Below are positions 23,173-34,350 of a stretch of 64,000 nucleotides of DNA, in pieces; position 1 is the first letter of the stretch; each line of letters opens with the position of its first letter. The position numbers were made by a program, and so were the translations under genes. A model generated the notes under the pieces. It had not been told where the DNA came from. It saw only the letters and a list, made by a program, of their open reading frames with translations, and did not search any database. This DNA comes from Podarcis raffonei (taxonomy: Eukaryota; Chordata; Lepidosauria; Squamata; Lacertidae): NCBI RefSeq assembly GCF_027172205.1, contig NC_070619.1, forward strand, positions 7,614,459 to 7,678,458. The letters run 5' to 3'.

Positions 23173-23690
23173 TTTATACCCCACCCATCGGACTTGGTTT
23201 CCCCAGCCACTCTGGGCAGCTCCCAACAGAACATTAAAAACACGATAAAAGATCAAACATTAAAAACTTCCCTGAACAGGGCTGCCTTCAGATGTCTTCT
23301 AAATGTCAGATAGTTGTTTATTTCCTTGACATCTGATGGGAGAGCGTTCCACAGGGTGGGCACCACCACCGAGAAGGCCCTCTGCCTGGTTCCCTGTAAC
23401 CTCGCTTCTCACAGGGAGGGAACCGCCAGAAGGCCCTCAGAGCTGGACCTCAGTGTCCGGGCAGAACGATGGGGGTGGAGACGCTCCTTCAGGTATACTG
23501 GACCGAGGCCATTTAGGGCTTTCAAGGTCAACACCAACACTTTGAATTGTGCTTGGAAACATACTGGGAGCCAGTGTAGGTCTTTCAAGACCGGTGTTAT
23601 ATGGTCTCGGCAGTCATTCCCAGTCACCAGTCTAGCTGCCACATTCCAGATTAGTTGTTGTTTCCAAGTCACCTTCAAAGGTAGCTTTAG
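23173..23690 (-). mobile_element. L2-type LINE 3' fragment
   Basis: Antisense tail TATACCCCACCCATCGGAC and a C-terminal coding block as in the 5.5 kb element, with moderate divergence. Confidence 0.85.
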
Positions 23691-23958
23691 AAAACATCTG
23701 AAGGCAGCCCTGTTTAGGGCTGTTCCCTCCCAGCGAGAAGCGAGGTTGCAGGGAACCAGGCAGAGGGCCTTCACGTTGGTGGCACCCTCCCATCAGTTGT
23801 CAAAGAAATAAACAGCTATCTGACTTTTAGAAGACACCTGAAGGCAGCCCTGATTAGGGAAGTTTTTAATGTTTGATGTTTTACTGTGGTTTGAATATTC
23901 TGTTGGGAGCCACCCAGAGTGGCTGGGGAAACCCAGCCAGATGGGCGGGGTATAAATA
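23691..23958 (+). mobile_element. L2-type LINE 3' fragment, opposite orientation
   Basis: It reads FRKHLKAALF-type sequence and ends in GGCTGGGGAAACCCAGCC ... GGGGTATAAATAAAA on the plus strand. With the preceding fragment it forms an inverted pair of the same LINE end. Confidence 0.8.
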
Positions 23959-24439
23959 AAATGTGGTGTCCCCTTCCAACTTCACGATTCTCTGAGAGGC
24001 ACTCGGGAAGCTTATCCCTGATAGGATGGATCTCTTTTCCGACTCAGCGGGTGTTTTCAATCAGCTGCCGTGTTTCCCCCAAACGAAACCTTAATCCCAT
24101 AAACCGGAGCGCTGGCTATCTCCAAAGGGCAGGATTAAAGATTAACGCAACAGAAGGATTACAGCGAGGGGCGGCAGGTTGTTAGAGATGGTAAACTCTG
24201 TTCTCATAAGGAGATGCCATGAGGGCGATCTGAGCTGGAGGCGGCGGCTTAAATTCTGGATTTCAAGCATCCCTCCTGCACCCTTGGGCACGGTTAGGAA
24301 AAGCGTTCCCTCTCCCTGTGGAAGATTTAGGGTTCTGTCGCAAGGACGGCAGCAAATCGAGGTGAGGTTTGGGGAAGTTAAGCTTTGCATGCCGATAAGA
24401 TAGACTCTGGCGGGGATGGGACATGGAGGATGAGATAGA
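23959..24439. other. Unique sequence, no confirmed exon
   Basis: No repeat was recognised. The ORFs are short and overlap on both strands, so no coding call is made. Confidence 0.4.
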
Positions 24440-24585
24440 AGAGCAAAAGGACACCTGCTTTGCATGTAGAAGGTCCGGTCTGTGGCATTTCCCGGTAAGA
24501 CATCGAAAAGCTATGGTTTGAAACCCTTCTGCTCACACGAAGTTAGGAGCATGAGAAGTTGCCTTGAACAGAGTCAGAGCGTTCT
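24440..24585 (+). mobile_element. SINE-C fragment (tRNA-derived)
   Basis: ACACCTGCTTTGCATGTAG, AAGGTCCGGTCTGTGGCAT and TCCCGGTAAGACATCG correspond to the common squamate tRNA-SINE reading 'gcacctgctttgcatgcag aaggtcccaggttc'. It is diverged and incomplete. Confidence 0.6.
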
Positions 24586-24603
24586 TCGATCTAGCTCCAG
24601 ACT

Positions 24604-25310
24604 GTCTTTGTTGTTGTTTAGTCGTTTAGTCGTGTCCGCCTCTTCGTGACCCCCTGGACCAGAGCACACCAGGCCCTCCTGTCTTCCACTGCCTCCCGCA
24701 GTTTGGTCAAACTCATGCTGGTCTCTTCGAGAACACTGTCCCACCATCTTGTCCTCTGTCGTCCCCTTCTCCTTGTGCCCTCCATCTTTCCCAACATGAG
24801 GGTCTTTTCCAGGGAGTCTTCTCTTCTCATGAGGTGGCCAAAATCTTGGCGTTTCAACTTCAGGATCTGTCCTTCCAGTGAGCACTCAGGGCTGATTTGC
24901 TTCAGAATGGAGAGGTTGGATCTTCTTGCAGTCCATGGGACTCTCAAGAGTCTCCTCCAGCACCAGAATTCAAAAGCATCCATTCTTCGGCGATCAGCCT
25001 TCTTGATGGTCCTGCTCTCACTTCCATACATCACTACTGGGAAAACCATAGCTTTAACTATACGGACCTTTGTCAGCAAGGTGATGTCTCTGCTTTTTAA
25101 GATGCTGTCTAGGTTTGTCACTGCTTTTCTCCTAAGAAGCAGGCGTCTTTTAATTTCGTGGCTGCTGTCACCATCTGCAGTGATCATGGAGCCCAAGAAA
25201 GTAAAATCTCTCACTGCCTCCATTTCTTCCCCTTCTATTTGCCAGGAGGTGATGGGCCCAGTGGCCATGATCTTCGCTTTTTTGATGCTGAGCTTCAGAC
25301 CAGGCTCACC
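24604..25310 (-). mobile_element. RTE-BovB LINE 3' fragment, longest copy
   Basis: A minus-strand frame of 216 codons (25268-24618) reads DFTFLGSMITADGDSSHEIK, RRLLLRRKAVTNLDSILKSR, VVMYGSESRTIKKADRRRMD and RRGRQRTRWWDS. These are the reverse-transcriptase thumb and C-terminal region of BovB. The copy is 5'-truncated with an intact frame, so it is fairly young. Confidence 0.93.
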
Positions 25311-25894
25311 CTATCCATACACAAATATGCCGCTAAGACAGGATTTGCAAGCAAAAAGATAATGGGAAGCCTTTCCCCATTTGCCTCCCTTAGTGCAGAG
25401 GAATATCTCAGGTCACTGGGAGAGTCAAAATGGCTTCAGGATGGCTCTCCTGTAGTATTTCAGACGCATGGCTCATATATTTAGATATGTGTGCATTTAT
25501 GAATATTTATTCTATATAACAACTGCTTCTTATAGCAACCCCTCTCTACCTCTCCCCTCCCCTGACAAAAATCTCCTTTTGGAAACACATGCAACCCATT
25601 TCGATTGTGTTCTCTTATCTCCATTTCTCTGTCTCTCTTTGTCTCCCTCCCCGTCTTATACTGTCATTAATAGCATTTATTTTTTTTAAGTTACTAAGGG
25701 AACAGGACTTTTAATAAACGTGGATGCAATTGAGTATTTCAAACAAAATGAAGCTGGCAAAGGAACAATTTATTCCGTGAAATACAAAACGAAAATTCAA
25801 AGAAAGGAGGAGTTGAGTGGGCGATTGAGGGAAAAAAGGCATTATATATGCTTTTCATTAGCCGTTGGAGAATTTGCCTTTAAATCGGGGGTTT
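25311..25894. other. AT-rich unique sequence
   Basis: Nothing recognised. Confidence 0.4.
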
Positions 25895-26757
25895 CTTAAC
25901 ACTCCGGGCGGCTCCCAACAGAATATTAAAAACATGACAAAACGTCAAGCAATAAAAACTTCCCTGAACAGGGCTGCCTTCAGATGTCTTCTAAAAGTCA
26001 GATAGGTGTGTATTTCCTTGACATCTGATGGGAGGGCATTTCACAGGGTGGGTGCCACTACTGAGAAGGCCCTCTGCCTGGTTCCCTGTAACTTGGCTTC
26101 TCGCAGTGAGGGAACCGCCAGAAGGCCCTCAGAGCTGGACCTCAGTGTCCGGGCTGGACGATGGGGGTCGAGACGCTCCTTCAGATCTACTGGGCCATTT
26201 AGGGCTTTAATGATCAGCACCAACACTTTGAATTGTGCCCAGAAATGTACTGGGAGCCATTGTAGGTCTTTCAAGACCGGTGTTATATGGTCTCGGCGGC
26301 AGCTTCCAGTCCCCAGTCTGGCTGCCGCATTCTGGATTAGTTGCAGTTTCCCGGTCACCTTCAAAGGTAGCCCCACGTAGAGCGCATTGCAGTAGTCCAA
26401 GAGGGAGATAACTAGAGCATGAACCACTCTGGCTGGACAGTCTGTGGGCAGGTAGGGTCTCATCCTGCGTACCGGATGGAGCTGATAAACAGCTGCCCTG
26501 GACACAGAATTGACCCGCGCCTCCATGGAGAGCTGGGAGTCCAAAATGACTCCTAGGGTGCACACCTGGTCCTTCAGGGGCACAGCTGCCCCATTCAGGA
26601 CCAGGGAGTCCTCCACACTTGCCCGACCCATGTGTCCCCAAAACACCACTTCTGTCTTGTCAGGATTCAATCTCAATCTGTTAGCCGCCATCCACCCTCC
26701 AACCAAAATGACTCCTAGGGTGCACACCAGGTCCTTCAGGGACACACTTACGGTGTC
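25895..26757 (-). mobile_element. L2-type LINE fragment with internal rearrangement
   Basis: The minus-strand frame 26745-26041 covers GGWMAANRLRLNPDKTEVV through LREAKLQGTRQRAFSVVAPT. The DQVCTLGVIL segment occurs twice, once at the 5' edge, so part of the sequence is duplicated or the copy was patched during insertion. Confidence 0.88.
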
Positions 26758-27123
26758 TTACAACCCATTCATTGTCTCTTTTGCAGCCTCTCAGCCTGAC
26801 AACGATGTTGTACTGATCTTGGAGAAGAAGGGATTGGATGCAGTCATTTTTCTTCTGGTTCTAGAGTTGCCAGGCTTCTGGAACCACAACTGGAAGGTAT
26901 GTTGGCATGCAATCTCCCCTCACTCCCTTCTCCTTTCCTCCTTTCTATTTTTAAAAGCCCAATTTTTGTCTTTATTTCTAACCCAAATATTGCAAATATA
27001 CAGAAAAAGACCAGTACAATATAGCCAGGCTTATTTACAAACTCTATACATGGCTCCTTTATGTTTCTTCTGCACCTTGCCTCAGACTGTACATCTTAAG
27101 AAATTATGTGTAGAGGAATGTAT
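26758..27123. other. Unassigned sequence
   Basis: 26790-26900 (CCTGACAACGATGTTG ... CTGGAACCACAACTGG) may be an old LINE scrap. No exon is called. Confidence 0.35.
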
Positions 27124-27561
27124 TGCTGTTGTTGTTTAGTCATTTGGTCGTGTCTGCCTCTTCGTGACCCCCTGGACCAGAGCACGTCAGGCCCTCCTGT
27201 CTTCCACTGTCTCCCGCAGTTTGGTCAAACTCCTGCTGGTAGCTTCGAGAACACTGTCCCACCATCTTGTCCTCTGTCGTCCCCTTCTCCTTGTGCCCTC
27301 CATCTTTCCCAACATCAGGGTCTCTTGCAGGGAGTCTTCTCTTCTCAGGCCAAAGTCTTGGAGCCTCAGCTTCAGGATCTGTCCTTCCAGTGAGCACTCA
27401 GGGCTGATTTCCTTCAGAATGGAGAGGTTTGATCTTCTTGCAGTCCATGGGACTCTCAAGAGTCTCCTCCAGCACCAGAATTCAAAAGCATCCATTCTTC
27501 AGCGATCAGCCTTCTTTATGGTCCACCTCTCACTACTGGGAAAACAATAGCTTTAACTATA
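27124..27561 (-). mobile_element. RTE-BovB LINE 3' fragment, right part
   Basis: Antisense BovB with the VEDRRA...FEFWCWRRLLRVPW block. It continues at 27788-27852 after an inserted MITE-1. Confidence 0.9.
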
Positions 27562-27787
27562 CAGTGGTACCTTGGGTTAAGTACTTAATTCGTTCCAGAG
27601 GTCTGTTCTTAACCTGAAACTGTTCTTAACCTGAAGCACCACTTTAGCTAATGGGGCCACCTGCTTCCGCCACGCCACCGGAACCTGATTTCTGTTCTTA
27701 TCCTGAAGCAAAGTTCTTAACCTGAAGCACTATTTCTGGGTTAGCGGAGTCTGTAACCTGAAGCGTATGTAACCTGAGGTACCAGTG
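27562..27787. mobile_element. MITE-1, 226 bp, inserted in BovB with TA duplication
   Basis: Termini CAGTGGTACCTTGGG and CTGAGGTACCAGTG. The uninterrupted BovB copy at 24604-25310 reads TTTAACTATACGGACC at the same place, while here it reads TTTAACTATA, element, TAGGGACC. TA is therefore duplicated, which fixes both ends exactly and indicates a Tc1/mariner-type element. Confidence 0.93.
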
Positions 27788-27852
27788 TAGGGACCTTTGT
27801 TGGCAAGGTGATGTCTCTGCTTTTGAAAATGCTGTCTAGGTTTGTCACTTTA
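27788..27852 (-). mobile_element. RTE-BovB LINE fragment, left part
   Basis: GGACCTTTGTTGGCAAGGTG and GATGCTGTCTAGG-like sequence continue the copy interrupted by the MITE. Confidence 0.85.
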
Positions 27853-27965
27853 ATAATAAAAAAAAAATCTAACCCTCCTATTTCCGCAGGAGACTGGGGT
27901 GTTTGGTCAGTGGTGCGGCATCGTCATGGAGTAGATCTCTGGAAAGGAAGTTCCTTCACCCCTAA

Positions 27966-28304
<339 letters not shown>

Positions 28305-28496
28305 CTCGGGCGAGGCCTGATGTCCGAAAGGGGGAAAAACCTTGGCATCTTCTGAAACAGGGTTTCCAGGGGAAGCAAAGTCACTGTTCTCAAGGGATGG
28401 GGTGGGGTTTTTATTTGAGTGCAGGCAGGGACGGAGGGGGGGAGTTTTCCGTTTCGTGAGGTCGTAAGCAACCACGGGAAGGTGCCCGTTTCAAAC

Positions 28497-28561
28497 CATA
28501 GCTGCCAACGTTTCCCTTTTCTTGCGAGGAATCCTAAATAAGGGAAACGTTGACAGCTATG
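28497..28561. mobile_element. MITE-3, 65-bp minimal palindrome with 8-bp TSD, in the CTXN1 3' UTR
   Basis: CATAGCTGCCAACG and CGTTGACAGCTATG ends, flanked by TTTCAAAC at 28489-28496 and 28562-28569. The element is almost only its two inverted repeats. Confidence 0.88.
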
Positions 28562-28601
28562 TTTCAAACACGGCATCCGCCAAGCTTCTCCGCGCAGGTG
28601 A

Positions 28602-28607
28602 AATAAA
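28602..28607 (+). promoter_or_regulatory. CTXN1: Candidate poly(A) signal of CTXN1
   Basis: AATAAA about 300 bp after the stop codon, with a GT-rich stretch at about 28661-28672. Confidence 0.55.
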
Positions 28608-29060
28608 TGCTAAACCACACGGTTTCCGGACAAACTAAAAAGTGCTCTGATCCAAATTGGGTGTGTGTGTCTGAAAATCTGTTTGGAATTTCCTTTGAAA
28701 TCCACTTCGCCGGAGAGAGGCTGAGAATCTCCGATCTGATCCAACTCCTTGCCCGTTTTCTGTGTCGCTCGACGGGGGAAGAGGCAGGTGCCCCCTTTAC
28801 TGTGACCTGAAATGTCTTGTCTTGTGGGGGGTAGGGAGTTGAAGGGGGGTGGGTTGGGGTGGGCAAAGGGTGGGGAAGTGCCATGGGGTGGCAGCGAAGG
28901 AATGTTTCGGCAGTGAGGGACGGAGGAGAGCTCTGAGGTCTGGAGAGAGGAAGGGCGTTGAAGGCGGCTTAATTGGTTTGGATTGGAGACCAAAGCTGTC
29001 AACATCCATACCCTCTAACATTTCTCTGATAGAAATAGGGATCTCCTATTCCATAGTAGG
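28608..29060. other. Unique intergenic sequence
   Basis: 28800-28900 is G-rich. No gene was recognised. 29006-29055 carries one unit of the CATTTCTCTGATAGAAATAGGG motif that forms a tandem array at 60.75 kb. Confidence 0.4.
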
Positions 29061-29061
29061 G

Positions 29062-29410
29062 ACGCGGGTGGCGCTGTGGGTTAAACCACAGAGCCTAGGA
29101 CTTGCCGATCAGAAGGTCGGCAGTTTGAATCCCCGTGACGGGGTGAGCTCCCGTTGCTCAGTCCCTGCTCCTGCCAACCTAGCAGTTCGAAAGCACGTCA
29201 AAGTGCAAGTAGATCAATAGGTACCGCTCTGGCGGGAAGGTAAACGGCGTTTCTGTGCACTGCTCTGGTTCGCCAGAAGCGGCTTAGTCATGCTGGCCAC
29301 ATGACCTGGAAGCTGTATGCCGGCTCCCTCGGCCAATAAAGCGAGATGAGCACCGCAACCCCAGAGTCGGCCATGACTGGACATAATGGTCAGGGGTCCC
29401 TTTACTTTTA
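29062..29410 (+). mobile_element. SINE-A copy with TSD
   Basis: Full-length; TATTCCATA flanks it on both sides. Confidence 0.92.
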
Positions 29411-29423
29411 TTCCATAATAATA

Positions 29424-29576
29424 ATAATACAGATAACCAGAGCATGCACCACTCTGGCAAGACAGTCTGCGGGCAGGGAGGGTCTCAGCCTGCGTACCAG
29501 ATGGAGCTGGTAGACAGCTGCCCTGGACACAGAATTGACCTGCGCCTCCATGGACAGCTGGGAGTCCAAAATGATG
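29424..29576 (-). mobile_element. L2-type LINE internal fragment
   Basis: It encodes ILDSQLSMEAQVNSVSRAAV and VYQLHLVRRLRPSLPADCL in antisense, a piece of the 5.5 kb element's protein. Confidence 0.8.
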
Positions 29577-29690
29577 GAGGATTTGTGGCCCTCCAGACCT
29601 GGGTGGACTAGAACTCCCATCCTTCTTGACCATTGGCGCGCTGGTTGCTGGGAGTTATAGTTCAGCCACATCCGGAAGGTGCCATGCCGG
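29577..29690. mobile_element. Old palindromic hAT MITE (MITE-4-like), degraded
   Basis: GGCCCTCCAGACCTGGGTGG, ACTAGAACTCCCATCC and GGGAGTTATAGTTCAGCC mirror each other as in MITE-4, with many differences. Confidence 0.5.
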
Positions 29691-29809
29691 CTGCCCCCGG
29701 TGTATCTTGGCGGATGAGTGGTTCCTGCTCATATAAAGCCACTTCTTGTATGTCTCTGTTTAAGCGCTATTCAGAAGACCGAATTCAGGAAGCAGAGGAA
29801 AGACAAGTA

Positions 29810-30068
29810 CCGTATTTTTCACTCTATAAGATGCACCAGACCATAAGACGCACCTAGTTTTTGGAGGAGGAAAACAAGGAAAAAAATATTCTGAATCTCA
29901 GAAGCCAGAACAGCAAGAGGGATCACTGTGCAGTGAAAGCAGCAATCCCTCTTGCTGTTCTGGCTTCTGGGATAGCTGCACAGCCTGTGTTCGCTCCATA
30001 AGACGCACACACATTTCCTCTTACTTTTTAGGAGGGAAAAAGTGAGTCTTATAGAGCAAAAAATACAG
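29810..30068. mobile_element. MITE-2, 259 bp, TA target site
   Basis: Same length and termini as the 15.9 kb copy; TA at 29808-29809 and 30069-30070. Confidence 0.9.
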
Positions 30069-30234
30069 TAATCCATGTGGTTCTGGCTCGCCAAATAAAA
30101 CAAAATCCCAGCTTGCGCACGAAAGTAGGAGTGTTTCAGTCTCCCAATCATGCTGTGAGGCAGCCCTTGTCTTCATCCTTCTCTTCCACCCATAACTTTT
30201 GTCCCAACCAGCTTGCTTTTGCGTTGACCCTGGT

Positions 30235-30625
30235 AGGTCCTGTGTGAGTCTCTGGTGTCCGGGCAGCCCAAACCGTCTCTGATCTCTGGGCTTGGGGAGT
30301 GTGTGAAGGACCGTCTCCACCCCCATCGTTCAGCCCAGACACAGATCCAGCGCCAAGGGCCTTCTGGCGGTTCCCCCCCTGCGAGAAGTGAGGTTACAGG
30401 GAACCCAGACAGGGCCTTCTTGGTGGTGGCGCCCACCCTGTGGAACACCCTCCTTTCAGATGTGAAGGAAATAAGCAGCTATCCTATCTTCAAAAGACAT
30501 CTGAAGGCAGCCCTGTTCAGGGAAGTTTTTAATATTTAACGCTGTATTGTTTTTAACATTTGATTGGGAGCTGCCCAGAGTGGCTGGGGAAACTCAGCCA
30601 GATAGGCGGGGTATAAATAATCAAT
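30235..30625 (+). mobile_element. L2-type LINE 3' fragment
   Basis: The plus-strand frame reads FLVVAPTLWNTLLSDVKEIS and FKRHLKAALFREVFNI, then the GCCCAGAGTGGCTGGGG tail and an ATT run. Confidence 0.85.
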
Positions 30626-30654
30626 TATTATTATGTGTGGGGAAAGTTCTCTTG

Positions 30655-30872
30655 CCCCAGCGAAATCGGACATTTTGGCTTCCGAACGCCGCAAACCCGG
30701 AAGTGAGTGTTCCGGTTTGCGAACGTTCTTTGGAACCTGAACTTCCGGCGGGGCTCCGACAGCTTCCGATTGGCTGCAGGACCTTCCTGCAGCCAATCGG
30801 AAGCCGCGCTTTGGTTTCCAAACGTTTTGGAAGTTGAACGGACTTCTGGAACGGCTTCCGACGTACGGCTGT
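30655..30872. mobile_element. MITE-1 subfamily with central hairpin
   Basis: It contains CTTCCGATTGGCTGCAGGA and its inverted partner TCCTGCAGCCAATCGGAAG back to back, plus CGGACTTCTGGAACGGCTTC near the right end. Shared with 46824-47065 and 61868-62088. Confidence 0.75.
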
Positions 30873-31381
30873 ATTGGAAATGGCAAAGGTGATAGCAAAA
30901 TAAGAGGTCAAGCGGTGTATTTTATACTGAAGAGTGAAACCCTTGTTTGTTTGGAAAATACCCTATGTTAAATGGAATCGCTGGCAGGATTAAAATATGA
31001 GCAGCGGAAGAAATGCGGTTGTAATTGTAACGAAGGAATTGCGGAATAGACGAAAGTACAACGCGGCGTGGAAGGGGGACCGGAAACACTGTGGAAGAAA
31101 GCTCAGCGTTTAAATGGGTATTAAATTTGAGGTTCATTGGTTTAAGAAACGGTGAAACACAATAATATTTGAATGGGAAGGTCGGGGAAGGAACAGGAGT
31201 CACAGGGACGGTTAGGGAGTAGATTCCTCCGGCGGTGGCAGAAAACTGGGCTAGGACTGTGGAAGGGAGGGGGGTTCGTATCCTGCAAATGCCCCTTCCC
31301 GAGGGGCTATGGAAAGAATTGTGCAGGCCACAGTTCACCTTTGAGGCAGAGTTCGGGCCTCTTTTGTGCTGTGGTGTAGTG
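30873..31381. other. Unique intergenic sequence
   Basis: No gene or repeat was recognised. Confidence 0.4.
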
Positions 31382-31630
31382 AGAGTCAGTGTGGTATAGT
31401 GGTTTGGAGCGGTAGACTCGTAATCTGGTGAACCGGGTTCGCTTCCCCGCTCCTCCGCATGCAGCTGCTGGGTGACCCTGGGCCAGTCACACTTCTCTGA
31501 AGTCTCTCAGCCCCACTCACCTCACAGAGTGTTTGTTGTGGGGGAGGAAGGGAAAGGAGAATGTGAGCCGCTTTGAGACTCCTTCGGGTAGTGATAAAGC
31601 GGGATATCAAATCCAAACTCTTCTTCTTCT
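31382..31630 (+). mobile_element. SINE-B (MIR/CORE-SINE-like)
   Basis: Closely matches 12958-13200, including GGGTGACCCTGGGCCAGTCAC and the TTCTTCTTCT end. Confidence 0.82.
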
Positions 31631-31971
31631 GTGTGTTGAGAACAGGGAGCTATTTCTATAAGAAGGGTACCAGCACCTCTTTCGCCATGAAATAAAGCTG
31701 CCTTTTGTTGCTAAATTTGCCTGTTGCCTCCTCTTTGATCTCCGCACACCCAGCCATTGCGGAGATATTTTACGCCTGCCCTCCTGTGGATACGTGCAAT
31801 GTTTCGAAAGGGCTCTTGTGCACTGTCTCTCTGGGCCCTCCCCCACTAAAAAATTGGCAAATATGACAGGAAAACAATAGAGGTGGATACACGTGGAATG
31901 CTACTGCCAGCTTGCAGTAATCAAAATAATCCTACTTTGAAATATATATGTGTGTGTGAATAGTGATGCAA

Positions 31972-32325
31972 AGGACACGAGTGGCGCTGTGGGTTAAACC
32001 ACAGAGCCTAGGACTTGCCGATCAGAAGGTCGGCGGTTCAAATCCCCTCAACAGGGTGAGCTCCCGTTGCTCGGTCCCTGCTCCTGCCAACCTAGCAGTT
32101 CGAAAGCACGTCAACGTGCAAGTAGATAAATAGGTACCACTCCGGTGGGAAGGTAAACGGCGTTTCCGTGCGCTGCTCTGGTTCGCCAGAAGCGGTTTAG
32201 TCCTGCTGGCCACATGACCCGGAAGCTGTACGCTGGCTCCCTCGGTGAGTAAAGCGAGATGAGCGCCGCAACCCCAGAGTTGGCCACGACTGGACCTAAC
32301 GGTCAGGGGTCCCTTTACCTTTACC
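31972..32325 (+). mobile_element. SINE-A copy
   Basis: Full-length plus-strand copy; no clear flanking duplication. Confidence 0.9.
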
Positions 32326-32529
32326 GCGTCAGACCAACACGGCTACTTACCTGAATCTAGAACTCAGGCAAATTGGTCATGATTTGGCAATGGTGGCTCT
32401 GCTCCTAGACTGTTGCCCAGAAGTTGCTTTTCTACGATGATCCTTAATTTTTCTGAGTTCCACCCCCCCAGCGCACCTATTTGTTTTTCTCTGTTAGTAA
32501 TGTTGCTAGCTGATTCGTGTACCCCTAGG

Positions 32530-32690
32530 GCCATTCCATCTCCTCCAACATTTCTCCGATGAAAATAGAGAGAAGCGGGATGTTCCGGGGTCAAATCAGA
32601 AACCGGGACGGCTTCTGTAAATCTGAGACTGGTCCCTGGAAAATAGAGACACGACTGGACCTAATGGTCAGGGGTCCCTTTACCTTTAAG
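32530..32690 (+). repeat. Single unit of the 60.7-kb repeat joined to a SINE-A 3' end
   Basis: TCCAACATTTCTCCGATGAAAATAG through GGTCCCTGGAAAATAGAG matches the element at 60.95-61.07 kb. From 32649 the sequence continues as ACGACTGGACCTAATGGTCAGGGG ... TTTACCTTTAA, the last 40 bp of SINE-A. Confidence 0.6.
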
Positions 32691-32794
32691 CAACAGCACG
32701 GACGCACCCCTGTCTTAAGAGCCTATTTTAGAGATGTCAAGTCCAAGTGTTTGCGAAACAAGGAGAGCGCCACAGACCTTTAACCCAAAATAAC

Positions 32795-32800
32795 TTTATT
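32795..32800 (-). promoter_or_regulatory. Candidate poly(A) signal for the minus-strand fibrillin transcript
   Basis: TTTATT on the plus strand is AATAAA on the minus strand, at the left edge of a long repeat-poor stretch that could be a 4.4-kb 3' UTR. The assignment is inferred from position only. Confidence 0.3.
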
Positions 32801-33329
32801 GCTGCCGTCGCTCATGATACAAAATGAAAAGGCCGGCCCCCCCCAGGCGGCCGGGTCTCGGTCTCAGTGCTGTGTGCGGCCGACCCCTCCCCTGCTCCCC
32901 CTCCGCCGTTGCACGGAAGGAAAGTCACGGTCGTGGTGCGGAGGAGATCGGGACCACAACTCTGCACACGCAAACACCACGCCCCTTGGCTAATGGATTA
33001 CCATCATCATCAATAATAATAATAATAATATTAATAAGAATCGGAGGGAGGGGGGAAAGCACCATTTGGCAAAACCCAAAAACAAGTACGGAAGACGAAA
33101 CGAGGCAGGAAAGACATCCTGGTTATGAGAGAGGATGTCATGTTGAGAAGTCTGGCTTGGGGCACCACCCCAAGCCCGCTGTGGACTGAGCTGGGGAGGT
33201 CCAGGGGTTTCAAGTTTTAAAGGAGCCCAAGCCCACCTCCTGACACCCATATTTTTTAAACAAGGGGAGGGAAGGAATAGAAAGAATCCAGAATGGGACC
33301 AGGACCGGCCACCTCCTCCTAGGACAGCC

Positions 33330-33450
33330 CTTCTCAACCTGTGGGTCCCCAGATGTGAACCACAACTCCCATCACCCCTAGCTAGCAAGGCCAGAGCTCA
33401 GGGATGATGGGAGTTGTAGTCCAACAACATCTGGGGACTAGATGTCCTGG
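33330..33450. mobile_element. Palindromic hAT MITE with SPIN-type terminus
   Basis: TTCTCAACCTGTGGGTCCCC at the left, then ACAACTCCCATCACCCC mirrored by GGGATGATGGGAGTTGTAG. Confidence 0.6.
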
Positions 33451-34187
33451 AGGATTCGCCCCTCCGGTAATGCCCCAACTTCGCTCACTTCCAACAGGGG
33501 TGGGTGAACCTGTCAGTTTCAGTTCCCCTCTCTCTTTCCCCCCAATCTTAAATACAGTTCTCCACATTTCTGCAGCCATTTGCAACTTCCTTTCTTTTTA
33601 AAAAGCCCCCCGTGAAAACTCGCCAGCATTTTGGTGCGAATTTCTGGCACCTAGCTTTGCCCATCGTTCCAATTAACAGGCGTGTTTTCAAAAGCGCTTC
33701 CGCTTAATGTGAAGTGGGGTTTGGTTTGTTGCTGTTGTTTTGGCTGTTTCCGCCTAATCATGTACATATTTGCACGCACAATTTGCCTGAGCGGTTGCAA
33801 AATTCAGAGAAGTGAGGATTTCAAAGGATGGCCCTGCTTTGGTTCACGTTATTGGCGCTCGCTGAGATGCAAATGGAATTGAAATTCTTCCCTTACCCCA
33901 CATCCCTAGGCTTGTGTGGACCTTAGGAGACCTAACGGAGGGAAGGCAGAGGTGACAACTGAAGAGGTGTCAAGCGGTCAGAGGGCGAGCACAAAAGGGG
34001 GAAAAGAAAACCTGAGCAAGATAGCACCCCTGGAACTCCGAATCGGAGAACGGTCGCAGTTTCAGGTCCGGTTTTTGCGGCAATGAATTAAAACAGCTGC
34101 GGTATTGCCATGGCAAAAGCTAAAGCAGGTGTTTCACAACCTTGCTCTCACACCCTCAAATCCACGCAGACTGATATGGCGGGGGGC

Positions 34188-34350
34188 TTCTGTGAATGAA
34201 TTTTGTGAATGAATTTTGTGAATGAATTTTGTGAATGAATTTTGTGAATGAATGAATTTGTGAATGAATTTTGTGAATGAATGAATTTGTGAATGAATTT
34301 TGTGTATGAATATTGTGAATGAATTTTGTGAGTCAATTTTGTGAATGAAT
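34188..34350. repeat. Minisatellite, ~14-bp unit
   Basis: The unit TGTGAATGAATTTT repeats about ten times with shorter variants (inserted GAATGAAT). No coding meaning. Confidence 0.9.

Noticed and set aside
23101-23237. Frames with long poly-Asn or poly-Ile runs (also at 40568-40804, 49042-49314 and 8495-8833)
   Set aside because: They are translations of (AAT)n microsatellites at LINE tails.
34188-34350. CRISPR-like array of short repeats
   Set aside because: Units are contiguous without unique spacers; it is a minisatellite in a vertebrate genome.
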